A stretch of DNA of 21,785 bases from JANOBJ01 sp031411575 (GTDB lineage Bacteria > Pseudomonadota > Gammaproteobacteria > Burkholderiales > Burkholderiaceae_C): positions 1-21,785 of the forward strand of contig JANOBJ010000237.1 in assembly GCA_031411575.1 (NCBI GenBank), given 5' to 3'. The position numbers and the translations under genes were made by a program. Positions 1-7,653 of the stretch are shown in pieces. Each line of letters opens with the position of its first letter. The stretch's first letter is position 1. Under the pieces are notes generated by a model. That model saw only the letters and a list, made by a program, of their open reading frames with translations, was not told where the DNA came from and did no database searches.

Positions 1-1191
1 AACCTCGCCCGTGTAGGGTGGAAGCCAGAGCAGGCCCAGGCAGAATCAGCGCAAGCAGCTATAAAGACAGGAGCAACCTGGATCACCGACGACTGGAGCG
101 CCGTGGTCACACACCCGCAGATCGACATCATTGTGGAGTGCACTGGCAACCCGGTGGCTGCGGTAGCGCACTGCCTGCAAGCTTTTGCCCACGGCAAGCA
201 TGTGGTCAACGTGACGGTTGAGGCCGACGCGTTTTGCGGCCCACTGCTGGCGCGCAAGGCGGCACAAGCTGGCGTGGTGTATTCACTGGCGTTTGGTGAC
301 CAGCCCGCGCTGATCTGCGATCTGGTGGACTGGGCGCGCACCTGCGGCTTCCCGGTGGTGGCCGCTGGGCGGGGCCACAAGTGGTTGCCGCACTTCAGCG
401 AATCGACGCCCGAGACGGTGTGGGGCAACTACAGCCTTACGCCCGAGCAGGCGGCGCGCGGCGGGCTGAATCCGAAGATGTTCAACAGCTTCCTCGATGG
501 CTCCAAGCCGTCGATCGAATGCACGGCGGTATCCAACGCCACCGGCCTGAGCGTGCCCGGCAATGGCCTGTTGTACCCGCCGGCCAGTGTGGAAGACATT
601 CCGTTCGTGACACGCCCGATCAGCGAAGGGGGCGTGCTGGAACGCAAGGGCATGGTCGAAGTGATCTCGTCGCTTGAGGCCGATGGCCGCCAGATTCCGT
701 ATGACATCCGCATGGGCGTGTGGGTCACGGTGGAAGCTGAAACCGATTACATCAAGAACTGCTTTGAAGAGTACAACGCGCATACCGACCCGAGTGGCCG
801 CTACTTCACGCTGTACAAACGCTGGCACCTGATCGGACTGGAAGTGGGTGTGTCGGTGGCCTCCGTCGCGTTGCGCGGCGAGCCTACCGGTGCCGCCACC
901 GGCTGGAACGCCGATGTCGTGGCCACCGCCAAGCGCGACCTGGCCCCCGGTGACCTGCTGGATGGCGAAGGCGGCTACACCGTCTGGGGCAAGCTGCTGC
1001 CCGCCGCGAAGTCCGCGCAGATGGGCGGCCTGCCGCTTGGGCTGGCGCACAACGTGAAGGTGGTGCGACCGGTCAAGAAAGGCCAGTCGCTGAGCTGGGC
1101 CGACGTGGCCATGGACACCACCACGCACGCCTACCAGGTGCGGCGCGAGATGGAGGCGCTGTACGCGCAGCCCGTTCTGAAAGCCGCCTGA
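1..1191 (+). CDS. SAF-domain NAD(P)-dependent oxidoreductase, homoserine-dehydrogenase-like (5' partial)
   Basis: The frame is open from base 1 to a TGA at 1189-1191, so the gene begins upstream of the window; the GTG at 103 is internal. The 396 visible residues carry the end of a Rossmann domain (VECTGNP near residue 45), a homoserine-dehydrogenase-like middle, and a SAF domain around residues 303-372 (AKRDLAPGDLL, then VRPVKKGQSLSWADV). This is the architecture of the predicted homoserine dehydrogenases (COG4091 type), a family often misnamed as FlgA because of the SAF domain. Such proteins are usually about 430-450 residues, so roughly 40 residues are missing. The reaction is expected to be NAD(P)-linked oxidoreduction of an unidentified, probably acidic, substrate. 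The next gene starts 78 bp downstream on the same strand. Family confidence is good; substrate unknown. Confidence 0.8.
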   Translation, partial: NLARVGWKPEQAQAESAQAAIKTGATWITDDWSAVVTHPQIDIIVECTGNPVAAVAHCLQAFAHGKHVVNVTVEADAFCGPLLARKAAQAGVVYSLAFGDQPALICDLVDWARTCGFPVVAAGRGHKWLPHFSESTPETVWGNYSLTPEQAARGGLNPKMFNSFLDGSKPSIECTAVSNATGLSVPGNGLLYPPASVEDIPFVTRPISEGGVLERKGMVEVISSLEADGRQIPYDIRMGVWVTVEAETDYIKNCFEEYNAHTDPSGRYFTLYKRWHLIGLEVGVSVASVALRGEPTGAATGWNADVVATAKRDLAPGDLLDGEGGYTVWGKLLPAAKSAQMGGLPLGLAHNVKVVRPVKKGQSLSWADVAMDTTTHAYQVRREMEALYAQPVLKAA

Positions 1192-1269
1192 CCGCTCAGT
1201 CCCTGCGTTGCCTGACCCGCATCGTCGCCGCTTTGCGCGATGATGCGCGCCAGGACAACAGGAGTTTCA

Positions 1270-2145
1270 ATGAAGATCGCATTTCTGGGCATCGGGTTCA
1301 TGGGGTTCCCGATGGCGCGCCGCCTGTGCGAGGCCGGCCATACCGTGCACGTGTGGAACCGCTCGCGCGACAAGGCCGAGCGGGTGGCGGCCTTTGGTGC
1401 CACCGTGCACGACACGGCGCGCAGCGCCGTGGCCGACGCCGAACTGGTGGTGAGCATGCTGGAAAACGGCGCGGTGGTGGCAGACGTGCTGTTCGCACCC
1501 GCAACGGGCGCAGCCGGCGCCATGCAGCCCGGCACGCTGGTGATCGACATGGCCTCCATCAAGCCGCGTGAAGCCCGCGACCATGCGGCGCGCCTGAACG
1601 AGCATGGCATCGCGCACCTGGATGCTCCGGTGTCGGGCGGCACAGGCGGCGCCGAGCAGGGCACGCTGGTCATCATGGTCGGCGGCAAGCCAGCAGATTT
1701 CGAGCGCGCACAGGCGGTGTTCCAGGTGTTTGGCCGCGCCACTCACGTGGGGCCGCACGGCGCGGGCCAGCTCACCAAGCTGGCCAACCAGATGATCGTG
1801 GGCATCACCATTGGCGCGGTGGCCGAGGCGCTGCTGCTCTGCGAAAAAGGCGGCGCCGACATGGCCAAGGTGAAAGACGCCATCACCGGTGGCTTTGCCG
1901 ACAGCCGCATCCTGCAGGTGCACGGCCAGCGCATGGTCGAGCGTGATTTTGCGCCGCGTGCCCGCATGTCGGTGCAGCTCAAAGACATGCGCAACGCGCT
2001 GGCCACGGCTAAAGAAATCGGCTTTGAGGCGCCCATCACCGCGCTGTTTGAAAAACTCTACGCCAGCGGCATCGAGCACGGCCTGACCGACCTGGACCAC
2101 TCCGGCCTGTTTGTCGAACTCGCCAGCCGCAACGGCATGCACTGA
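1270..2145 (+). CDS. Beta-hydroxyacid dehydrogenase (3-hydroxyisobutyrate dehydrogenase / tartronate semialdehyde reductase family)
   Basis: This 291-residue protein has the length and motifs of the NAD(P)-dependent beta-hydroxyacid dehydrogenases. A glycine-rich nucleotide-binding loop GIGFMG is at residues 7-12, the substrate-binding DAPVSGG at 118-124, and the catalytic-lysine motif GQLTKLANQ places Lys170 and Asn173. The ATG at 1270 was chosen because AGGAG (1260-1264) lies 5 nt upstream; the frame extends up to 1240 but without a ribosome site. Family members reduce or oxidise small beta-hydroxy or 2-hydroxy-3-oxo acids in the cytoplasm. It lies between a SAF-domain oxidoreductase and an amidohydrolase whose start is only 11 bp beyond its stop, suggesting a shared catabolic transcript. 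The exact substrate cannot be read from the sequence. Confidence 0.88.
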   Translation: MKIAFLGIGFMGFPMARRLCEAGHTVHVWNRSRDKAERVAAFGATVHDTARSAVADAELVVSMLENGAVVADVLFAPATGAAGAMQPGTLVIDMASIKPREARDHAARLNEHGIAHLDAPVSGGTGGAEQGTLVIMVGGKPADFERAQAVFQVFGRATHVGPHGAGQLTKLANQMIVGITIGAVAEALLLCEKGGADMAKVKDAITGGFADSRILQVHGQRMVERDFAPRARMSVQLKDMRNALATAKEIGFEAPITALFEKLYASGIEHGLTDLDHSGLFVELASRNGMH

Positions 2146-2156
2146 CGGACCCCCGA

Positions 2157-3848
2157 ATGGCTGCAACCCCTGACCTGCTGATTCGCAACGCGCTGGTGTT
2201 TGATGGCTCGGGCGCCGAGCCTGCTATTAAAGATATAGCTATCAATGACCGCTGCATCAGCACCATCGGCACAAATCTCTCCAAAAATGCCCTGCAGGTG
2301 GTCGATGCGGATGGCTTGGCGCTGATGCCCGGCATCATCGACAGCCATACCCATTTCGACGCGCAGATCACCTGGGACCCGTACGTGCGCCCCTCCCCCG
2401 CGCTGGGCGTGACCACGGCGGTGATCGGCAACTGCGGCTTCACCATCGCCCCTTGCAAACCGGCCGACCGCGACCTGACCATGCGCAACCTGACGCAGGT
2501 GGAAGGCATGTCAATCGACGTGCTGCGCCAGGGCATTGACTGGGGCTTTGAGACTTTTCCGCAATACCTCGACCTGCTGCGCCGCAAGGGCAGCGCCGTC
2601 AACATTGCGGCCTATGTGGGCCATTCGTCGGTGCGCACCTGGGTGATGGGCGCCGATGCGCCGAAGCGCGCCGCCACCGATGCCGAGATCGGGCAGATGG
2701 CGCAACTGGTGCTCGAAGCCATGGCCGCCGGCGCCGTGGGCTTTGCCAGCAGCACCAGCCCCGCGCACAACGGCGAGGGCGGCCTGCCCATGCCCTCGCG
2801 GCTGGCCAGCGACGCCGAGATGATGGCGTTGATCACCGCCATGGGCGAGCGCGGCAAGGGTGTGTACATGGTCACCAAGGGCGGCCAGATGCCGGTGCCG
2901 TTTCTCGAAGAGATGGCCGCGCAATCGGGCCGCCCGGTGATGATCGCCGCGCTGCTGCACAACAGCACCAACCCCGGCGCGGTGTTCAAGGATCTGGACG
3001 CCATCACCGATGCCAACACGCGCGGCCGGCGCCTGATCGGCCAGGTGTCGTGCTGCCCGCTAACGATGGATTTCACCCTCGCCTCGCCCTACCCGGTCGA
3101 GGGCCTGCAAAGCTGGAAACCCGCGCTGGGCCTGGCCGGCGACGCGCTCAAGCGCGTGCTGGCCGATGCGGCGTTCCGGCAATCGGTGCGCGACGAGCTG
3201 GCCTCCAGCGCCACCTTTCGCCTGTTCAACAACGAGTGGGACAAGGTCCATGTGGTGGAAACCGCACTGCCCGCGCACGCCGCGCTGGAGCAGCGCACCG
3301 TGGCCGAGCTGGCCCGCTCGCAAGGCAAAGACCCGCTGGATGTGATGCTCGATCTGGCGCTGGCCGAAGACCTGCAGACCGTGTTCACCGCGCAGTTGCT
3401 CAACAGCGACACGCAGGCCGTGGCCCGCATGCTCAACCACCCGCACAGCCTGGTAAGCCTCAGCGATGCGGGCGCGCACCTGACCTTTTTCAATGACGCC
3501 GGCTTCGGCCTGCACCTGCTGGGCCACTGGGCGCGCGACCAGGGCGTGATGGGGCTGGCCGACGCGGTGCGCCGCCTCACGTCACAGCCCGCCAGCGTGT
3601 TCGGCATGCCCGGCCGTGGCCTGATCCGCGAAGGCTTTGCGGCCGACCTGTTGCTGTTCGACCCCGCCACCGTGGGCCGTGGCCCCAAGCGCCGCGTGTT
3701 CGACCTGCCCGGCGGCGCCGCGCGCCTGACCACCGACGCGCTGGGCGTGCACGGCGTCTGGGTCAACGGCCAGCAGGTGGCCGACCAGAACGGCCTCTTC
3801 GACGGCGCGCCACTGGCAGGCCGCTTGCTCACCGAGTTCTCGGCATGA
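2157..3848 (+). CDS. N-acyl-D-amino-acid deacylase-like amidohydrolase
   Basis: The 563-residue protein belongs to the amidohydrolase superfamily, D-aminoacylase group. The metal site HTHFD gives His64 and His66, GNCGF gives Cys93 (the bridging cysteine position in D-aminoacylases), LLHNS gives His268, and SDAGAH gives the catalytic-type Asp437. Odd point: in the segment after SPAHNGEGG, where characterised D-aminoacylases have a histidine followed by arginine, this protein reads VYMVTKGG, so one metal ligand may be replaced. The expected role is metal-dependent hydrolysis of an N-acyl or cyclic amide bond; the substrate is unknown and may not be an acyl-D-amino acid. It starts 11 bp after the dehydrogenase with no clear SD. 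A 17-bp palindrome lies in frame at 2223-2239, encoding residues 23-28. Confidence 0.82.
   Translation: MAATPDLLIRNALVFDGSGAEPAIKDIAINDRCISTIGTNLSKNALQVVDADGLALMPGIIDSHTHFDAQITWDPYVRPSPALGVTTAVIGNCGFTIAPCKPADRDLTMRNLTQVEGMSIDVLRQGIDWGFETFPQYLDLLRRKGSAVNIAAYVGHSSVRTWVMGADAPKRAATDAEIGQMAQLVLEAMAAGAVGFASSTSPAHNGEGGLPMPSRLASDAEMMALITAMGERGKGVYMVTKGGQMPVPFLEEMAAQSGRPVMIAALLHNSTNPGAVFKDLDAITDANTRGRRLIGQVSCCPLTMDFTLASPYPVEGLQSWKPALGLAGDALKRVLADAAFRQSVRDELASSATFRLFNNEWDKVHVVETALPAHAALEQRTVAELARSQGKDPLDVMLDLALAEDLQTVFTAQLLNSDTQAVARMLNHPHSLVSLSDAGAHLTFFNDAGFGLHLLGHWARDQGVMGLADAVRRLTSQPASVFGMPGRGLIREGFAADLLLFDPATVGRGPKRRVFDLPGGAARLTTDALGVHGVWVNGQQVADQNGLFDGAPLAGRLLTEFSA
2223..2239. repeat. 17-bp palindromic element, copy 1 (GCTAT-N7-ATAGC)
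   Basis: Perfect 5-bp arms GCTAT and ATAGC are separated by TAAAGAT. The element lies within the amidohydrolase gene and is read as Ala-Ile-Lys-Asp-Ile-Ala. It is one of six 17-bp copies in this window. Confidence 0.75.
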
Positions 3849-3864
3849 CGGTTAGGCCCGGCGC

Positions 3865-3894
3865 TGCAACAGTGGCCCGCAGTGCTGCTAAAAT
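3865..3894 (+). promoter_or_regulatory. Probable tRNA promoter
   Basis: A TAAAAT -10-like hexamer at 3889-3894 is 12 nt before the tRNA-Ala 5' end. The region 18 bp upstream (TGCAAC, 3865-3870) is only a weak -35. It is the only AT-rich spot between the amidohydrolase stop and the tRNAs. Confidence 0.45.
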
Positions 3895-3906
3895 ACGCGC
3901 AGCTGT

Positions 3907-3982
<76 letters not shown>

Positions 3983-4002
3983 CAGCCAGATTTAGAAAAA
4001 GT

Positions 4003-4078
4003 GGGTTCTTAGCTCAGTTGGTAGAGCAGCGGACTCTTAATCCGTAGGTCGAGTGTTCGAGTCACTCAGGACCCACCA
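4003..4078 (+). tRNA. tRNA-Lys (anticodon CTT)
   Basis: This is a 76-nt cloverleaf with encoded CCA at 4076-4078. The acceptor GGGTTCT pairs with AGGACCC. The anticodon stem GCGGA/TCCGT closes the loop CTCTTAA, anticodon CTT, which reads AAG. It is probably co-transcribed with the preceding tRNA-Ala and ends at the terminator 12 nt downstream. Confidence 0.96.
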
Positions 4079-4089
4079 CTTCAAAAGCA

Positions 4090-4118
4090 AAGCCCTGACC
4101 GCGAGGTCAGGGCTTTTT
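4090..4118 (+). terminator. Rho-independent terminator of the tRNA operon
   Basis: A perfect 11-bp stem (AAGCCCTGACC / GGTCAGGGCTT) closed by a GCGA tetraloop is followed by a T-rich run continuing to about 4122. A-rich sequence on the left (4083-4091) may let it also serve the converging methyltransferase gene, whose stop is at 4139-4141. Confidence 0.92.
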
Positions 4119-4138
4119 CTTTTGGCGCTGGCCGTTCC

Positions 4139-5365
4139 TCAATCGGGTGTTTGGGCCGCCAGCCGCCACAGCGATGTGACTTCGGCCGCGCGCGCCGCAT
4201 GCAGGGGGTCGGTGGCGTCGGTGGCCTTGGGGTGGCGGGGGCGCGCATCGAGGCGGCCGCGCACGGTCAGGCCGGCGGCGGCGATCAGCGCCAGCAACTC
4301 GGCGCGCGGACGCAGGCCCAAATGCTCGGCCAGGTCGGACAGGATGAGCCAGCCCTCCCCACCCGGCGCCAGGTGCGCGGCCAAGCCCGCGAGAAAGCCG
4401 CGCAGCATGCGGCTGTCGGGGTCGTACACGGCGTGTTCGATCGGTGAACTGGGGCGCGCGGGCACCCACGGCGGGTTGCATAGCACCAGCGGCGCGCGGC
4501 CGGGCGGGAACAGATCGGCCGCCAGCAGGTCCACCTGCGCGGCGACGCCCAGTCGCTGCAGGTTGTCGTGTGCGCAGGCCAGTGCGCGCGGGTCCTGGTC
4601 GGTGGCGACCACGCGCGCGATGCCGCGCCGCGCCAGCACGGCGGCCAGCACGCCAGTGCCGGTACCGATGTCAAACGCCAGCTCGCAACCCGGGGGCAGC
4701 GGCGCGGTGGCGACCAGGTCCACGTATTCGCCCCGCAGCGGAGAAAACACGCCGTAGTGGGGGTGGATGCGGTTGTGGGGCGGCTCGCCCAGCGCGGGAA
4801 TTTCGACACCCTTCTTGCGCCACTCGTGCGCGCCGACCAGGCCGAGCAGTTCGCGCAGCGAGGCGACGCTGGGCTCGCCGGCATCGGTGGTGTCGGCTGT
4901 CCCGGAGCCCGTCGGCGGGCCCCAGGCCTCGGTGCAGGCCCGCCGCAGATCGGGCGCGCGGCGCAGCGGGATGCTGTAGTCGGCCGCCAGCGGGATCAGC
5001 ACCATGCCGAGCACACGCGCGCGCTGCGCCTGCGCCTGGCGGTGCACGTGAAAGGCGTCGGCGGGGGTGTGCGGGGTCGTGGTGGCGCGGGTGCCTTGAT
5101 GGGCGTTCGCACCCTTCGCAGTCTTGTGCGGCTTGCGCTCAGCGCGCCGGGCCAGCGCTTGCAGCAACTGGCGCGCGTTGTGAAAGTCGCCGCGCCACAA
5201 GAGCGCGGTGCCTTCACAGGCCAGGCGGTAGGCCGCGTCGGCGTTGAGCGTGTCGTCGGCGAGTTGCACCCGCTTGGGTGGCGGCACGGCGCTTTCGGAG
5301 CGCCAGCGGGCCGAGCGGGATTCACCCGACTCGGTCCAGTGCAACACAGCTGCCGGCTCGCTCAT
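4139..5365 (-). CDS. Class I SAM-dependent methyltransferase (HemK/RlmG-like N-methylase fold)
   Basis: The 408-residue protein has a Rossmann methyltransferase domain in its second half. Motif I FDIGTGTGVLAAVLA is at residues 231-245, an acidic ribose-binding motif ATDQDPRA follows at 254-261, and NPPW at 297-300 is the catalytic motif of enzymes that methylate amide or exocyclic amino nitrogens, such as PrmC or RlmG. The N-terminal 180 residues resemble no domain I can name; they include a low-complexity Ala/Thr/His-rich stretch (about 83-105) that is probably a linker. Substrate could be protein, rRNA or a small molecule. It starts 24 bp after the helicase stop on the same strand, so the two probably share a transcript, which loosely favours an RNA or ribosome target. 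Confidence 0.8.
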   Translation of the reverse strand: MSEPAAVLHWTESGESRSARWRSESAVPPPKRVQLADDTLNADAAYRLACEGTALLWRGDFHNARQLLQALARRAERKPHKTAKGANAHQGTRATTTPHTPADAFHVHRQAQAQRARVLGMVLIPLAADYSIPLRRAPDLRRACTEAWGPPTGSGTADTTDAGEPSVASLRELLGLVGAHEWRKKGVEIPALGEPPHNRIHPHYGVFSPLRGEYVDLVATAPLPPGCELAFDIGTGTGVLAAVLARRGIARVVATDQDPRALACAHDNLQRLGVAAQVDLLAADLFPPGRAPLVLCNPPWVPARPSSPIEHAVYDPDSRMLRGFLAGLAAHLAPGGEGWLILSDLAEHLGLRPRAELLALIAAAGLTVRGRLDARPRHPKATDATDPLHAARAAEVTSLWRLAAQTPD

Positions 5366-5389
5366 GCGAAGACAGCTGGCGTGCGCAGC

Positions 5390-7351
5390 TTAACCGCGCG
5401 TGACCTTCAGCACCTTGGCGCCGGTGGGGCGCCGGGGTGCGTCACCACGCGGAGTGAACGGCTTGCCGCTGGAGGCGGGCTTGCCAAAACCGGGCTTGGC
5501 GAAGGCCGGCTTGCGCGGGGCGGCAAAGTCGCCACGCGGGGCAAAACCATCACCACGGGGTGCAAAACCCTCGTTGCGCGGCGCAAAACCGTCCGGGCGG
5601 CCGCCGAAGCTCTCGCGCGGGCCACGACGGTCCTGGAAACGGTCGTTGCCGCCGTCAAAGCCACGGTTGTCGCGTGGTGCGAAATTGCTGTTACTATCAT
5701 TTTGATAGCTATTGGTGACCGCAGGACGAGGACCACGGGCATTTTTGTCACCAAAACCGCCGCTGAAGCCGCCGCCGGAGCCGAAGCCGCCACGGTCGCC
5801 GCCGCGGGCGCCGCCGCCACCGAACTTGCGGTCACGCGGACCGTAGTCACGCGGGGCGCGGTCAGCACCGAAGCCGGGCTTGGCGCCAAAACGCGGAGGG
5901 CGCGAATCGGCCAGGCGCTGCTGCGGCTCAAGACCGGGGATCACCTCGGACTTGAACTGCTGGCGGGTGTAGGCCTCGATGTCATAAATCTTGCGGCGGT
6001 CGCGCATCTCGGCAAAGGTGACGGCCAGGCCATCACGCCCGGCGCGGCCGGTACGGCCGATGCGGTGGGTGTAGTCCTCGGCCTTCATCGGCAGGCCAAA
6101 GTTGAACACGTGGGTGATGGTGGGCACGTCGATGCCGCGCGCGGCCACATCGGTGGCCACCAGGATCTGCACCTGGCCATTGCGCAGCGCCATCAGGCGG
6201 CGGTTGCGCAGGCCCTGGTTCAGCGCGCCGTGCAGCGCCACGGCGTCAAAGCCGTCCTGCTGCAGGTCGTTGGCCAGGCCGTCGCACTCGATCTGGGTGC
6301 TGGCGAACACAATGGCCTGGTTGATGGTGGTGTCGCGCAGCCAGTGGTCGAGCAGCTTGCGCTTGTGCTGGGCGTTGTCGGCCCAGAACAGCACCTGCTT
6401 GATGTTGGCGTGCTTTTCCTGCGGGCTGTCGATCTGGATTTTCTTGGCCGAGCTGCCGTTGTTGCGCATCACGCGCATGGCCAGCTGCTGGATGCGCGGC
6501 GCAAAGGTGGCGCTGAACATCATCGTCTGCTGGCGGTCCACGGTGAGCTGGTTGACTTCGGCCAGGTCGTCGGAGAAGCCCAGATCAAGCATGCGGTCGG
6601 CTTCGTCAACAACGAGGAACTTCACGCGGTCGAGCTTGAGCTGCATCGAGCGCTGCAGGTCGAGCAGGCGGCCCGGCGTGGCCACCACCAGATCGGCGTT
6701 TTGCAGCTTGGCCAGTTGCAGCTGGTAGGGCATGCCACCCACCACGTTGGCGACACGCAGGCCGCGGCAATGCTTGACCAGGTCGATCGCATCATGCGCC
6801 ACCTGCTGCGCGAGTTCGCGCGTAGGGCACAGGATCAGCGCGCCGGGGGTGGCGGCCTGGAAATGGCGCGGGTTGGTCGGGTCTTTGCGCTTGGCCTTCT
6901 TGGGCGGCGCTTCGCCTTTGGCGGCGGCTTCGGCCACCGCGCGCTCGAATTCGGCACGGCCGCGGGCTTCTTCGTCAGCCTGCATGCGCAGCAGCGTGTG
7001 CAGCACAGGCAGCAGGAAGGCGGCGGTCTTGCCGCTACCGGTCTGGCTGGAGACCATCAGGTCGATGAAACGGTTGGCGCCCTGGTCTTCGCCTTCGGCG
7101 GCGTCGGCGGGCAGCGCCATCGGGATCACGGTGTCCTGCACTGGCGTGGGCTGGGTGAAGCCCAGGTCTTCCACGGCGCGCACCAGCTCGGGCGCCAGGC
7201 CCAGCTTGATGAAGCCGTTGGGCAGCGCGGGCGCGGCCTCTGCTTCGACAGCCTCCTCGGCGGCCAGAACGGTGTCGTTGTCGGCCACGGTGGCGTCAAA
7301 CAGGGATTCTTCAGGCGAAAACTCGCCCTTCACTTCAAAAGCGTCGGTCAT
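5390..7351 (-). CDS. DEAD-box ATP-dependent RNA helicase with RGG-rich C-terminal tail
   Basis: All core motifs of a DEAD-box helicase are visible in the 653 residues: Q-motif region with PTPVQ (68-72), motif I SSQTGSGKT (101-109), Ia PTRELAQQ (176-183), ATPGR (224-228), II VDEAD (248-252), III SAT (280-282), ATDVAARGID (399-408) and VI HRIGRTGRAG (429-438). A charged insertion of about 40 residues (125-165) sits between motifs I and Ia. From about residue 485 the protein is a Gly/Arg/Phe-rich disordered tail with tandem GFAPRG-like heptads, typical of RNA-binding tails in RhlE-group helicases. It unwinds RNA duplexes, probably in ribosome assembly or mRNA turnover. It is preceded by a long structured leader and followed 24 bp later by a methyltransferase. 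Which RhlE/CsdA-type ortholog it is cannot be settled here. Confidence 0.93.
   Translation of the reverse strand: MTDAFEVKGEFSPEESLFDATVADNDTVLAAEEAVEAEAAPALPNGFIKLGLAPELVRAVEDLGFTQPTPVQDTVIPMALPADAAEGEDQGANRFIDLMVSSQTGSGKTAAFLLPVLHTLLRMQADEEARGRAEFERAVAEAAAKGEAPPKKAKRKDPTNPRHFQAATPGALILCPTRELAQQVAHDAIDLVKHCRGLRVANVVGGMPYQLQLAKLQNADLVVATPGRLLDLQRSMQLKLDRVKFLVVDEADRMLDLGFSDDLAEVNQLTVDRQQTMMFSATFAPRIQQLAMRVMRNNGSSAKKIQIDSPQEKHANIKQVLFWADNAQHKRKLLDHWLRDTTINQAIVFASTQIECDGLANDLQQDGFDAVALHGALNQGLRNRRLMALRNGQVQILVATDVAARGIDVPTITHVFNFGLPMKAEDYTHRIGRTGRAGRDGLAVTFAEMRDRRKIYDIEAYTRQQFKSEVIPGLEPQQRLADSRPPRFGAKPGFGADRAPRDYGPRDRKFGGGGARGGDRGGFGSGGGFSGGFGDKNARGPRPAVTNSYQNDSNSNFAPRDNRGFDGGNDRFQDRRGPRESFGGRPDGFAPRNEGFAPRGDGFAPRGDFAAPRKPAFAKPGFGKPASSGKPFTPRGDAPRRPTGAKVLKVTRG
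5693..5709. repeat. 17-bp palindromic element, copy 2
   Basis: Read on the minus strand it is GCTATCAAAATGATAGT, one mismatch from GCTAT-N7-ATAGC, with 6-bp arms CTATCA/TGATAG. It lies in the disordered tail of the helicase, encoding Ser-Tyr-Gln-Asn-Asp-Ser at residues 548-553. Confidence 0.65.
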
Positions 7352-7516
7352 GATTACTCACACGCAAGCGCCGCAGGGTCTGCGACTGCTTCGTCAATGG
7401 TTAACAAACATCAACCATCAAACGAAGCCAGTGCCGACTGGGTCGGCGCGGGGACTCGATTTTTGAGCCCGGTGTGTGAGGGGAGATGCGCAGATGCGCT
7501 ATTGATTTCAGCACAG
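7352..7516 (-). promoter_or_regulatory. Long structured 5' leader of the DEAD-box helicase gene
   Basis: If transcription starts near 7516, the leader is about 165 nt. It contains two strong hairpins. One has two stacked 6-bp stems, CTTCGT/ACGAAG (7422-7427 with 7389-7394) and ATGGTT/AACCAT (7413-7418 with 7397-7402), split by a small internal loop. The other is a 6-bp GCCGAC/GTCGGC stem with a three-base loop (7433-7447). No clear SD precedes the ATG (GTGAGTAATC only). A structured leader on a helicase gene suggests autoregulation or temperature-dependent control. This is inference. Confidence 0.5.
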
Positions 7517-7522
7517 CCTCAG

Positions 7523-7552
7523 ATTATGGCACGGACGCGGGTTTTTACCTAA
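7523..7552 (-). promoter_or_regulatory. Candidate promoter of the helicase gene
   Basis: On the minus strand CATAAT (7523-7528) is a good -10 match. TTAGGT (7547-7552), 18 bp upstream, is a weak -35. The rest of the 302-bp gap to orn (7553-7653) holds only a palindromic element at 7601-7617. Confidence 0.5.
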
Positions 7553-7600
7553 TGTCCCCCGAGTGCGGTCGCCACAGCCCGACAGGTTGCACCGTCGATT

Positions 7601-7617
7601 GCTACATTATTTATAGC
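7601..7617. repeat. 17-bp palindromic element, copy 3
   Basis: GCTAC-ATTATTT-ATAGC is one mismatch from the consensus palindrome. It is intergenic, 36 bp beyond the orn stop codon, where a hairpin could also help end the orn transcript. Confidence 0.65.
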
Positions 7618-7653
7618 AAAATATGACCACAGGGCAAGCACCAGAGCCCGATT

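Noticed and set aside
103..105. GTG at 103 as the start of the SAF-domain oxidoreductase
   Set aside because: The same frame is open to base 1 with sequence that fits the family, and starting at 103 would remove most of the Rossmann fold.
4568..7552. A 994-codon open frame on the plus strand, antisense to the helicase and methyltransferase genes
   Set aside because: It is a by-product of high GC and the codon bias of the real minus-strand genes. It shows no recognisable domain, while the opposite strand has complete helicase and methyltransferase motifs.
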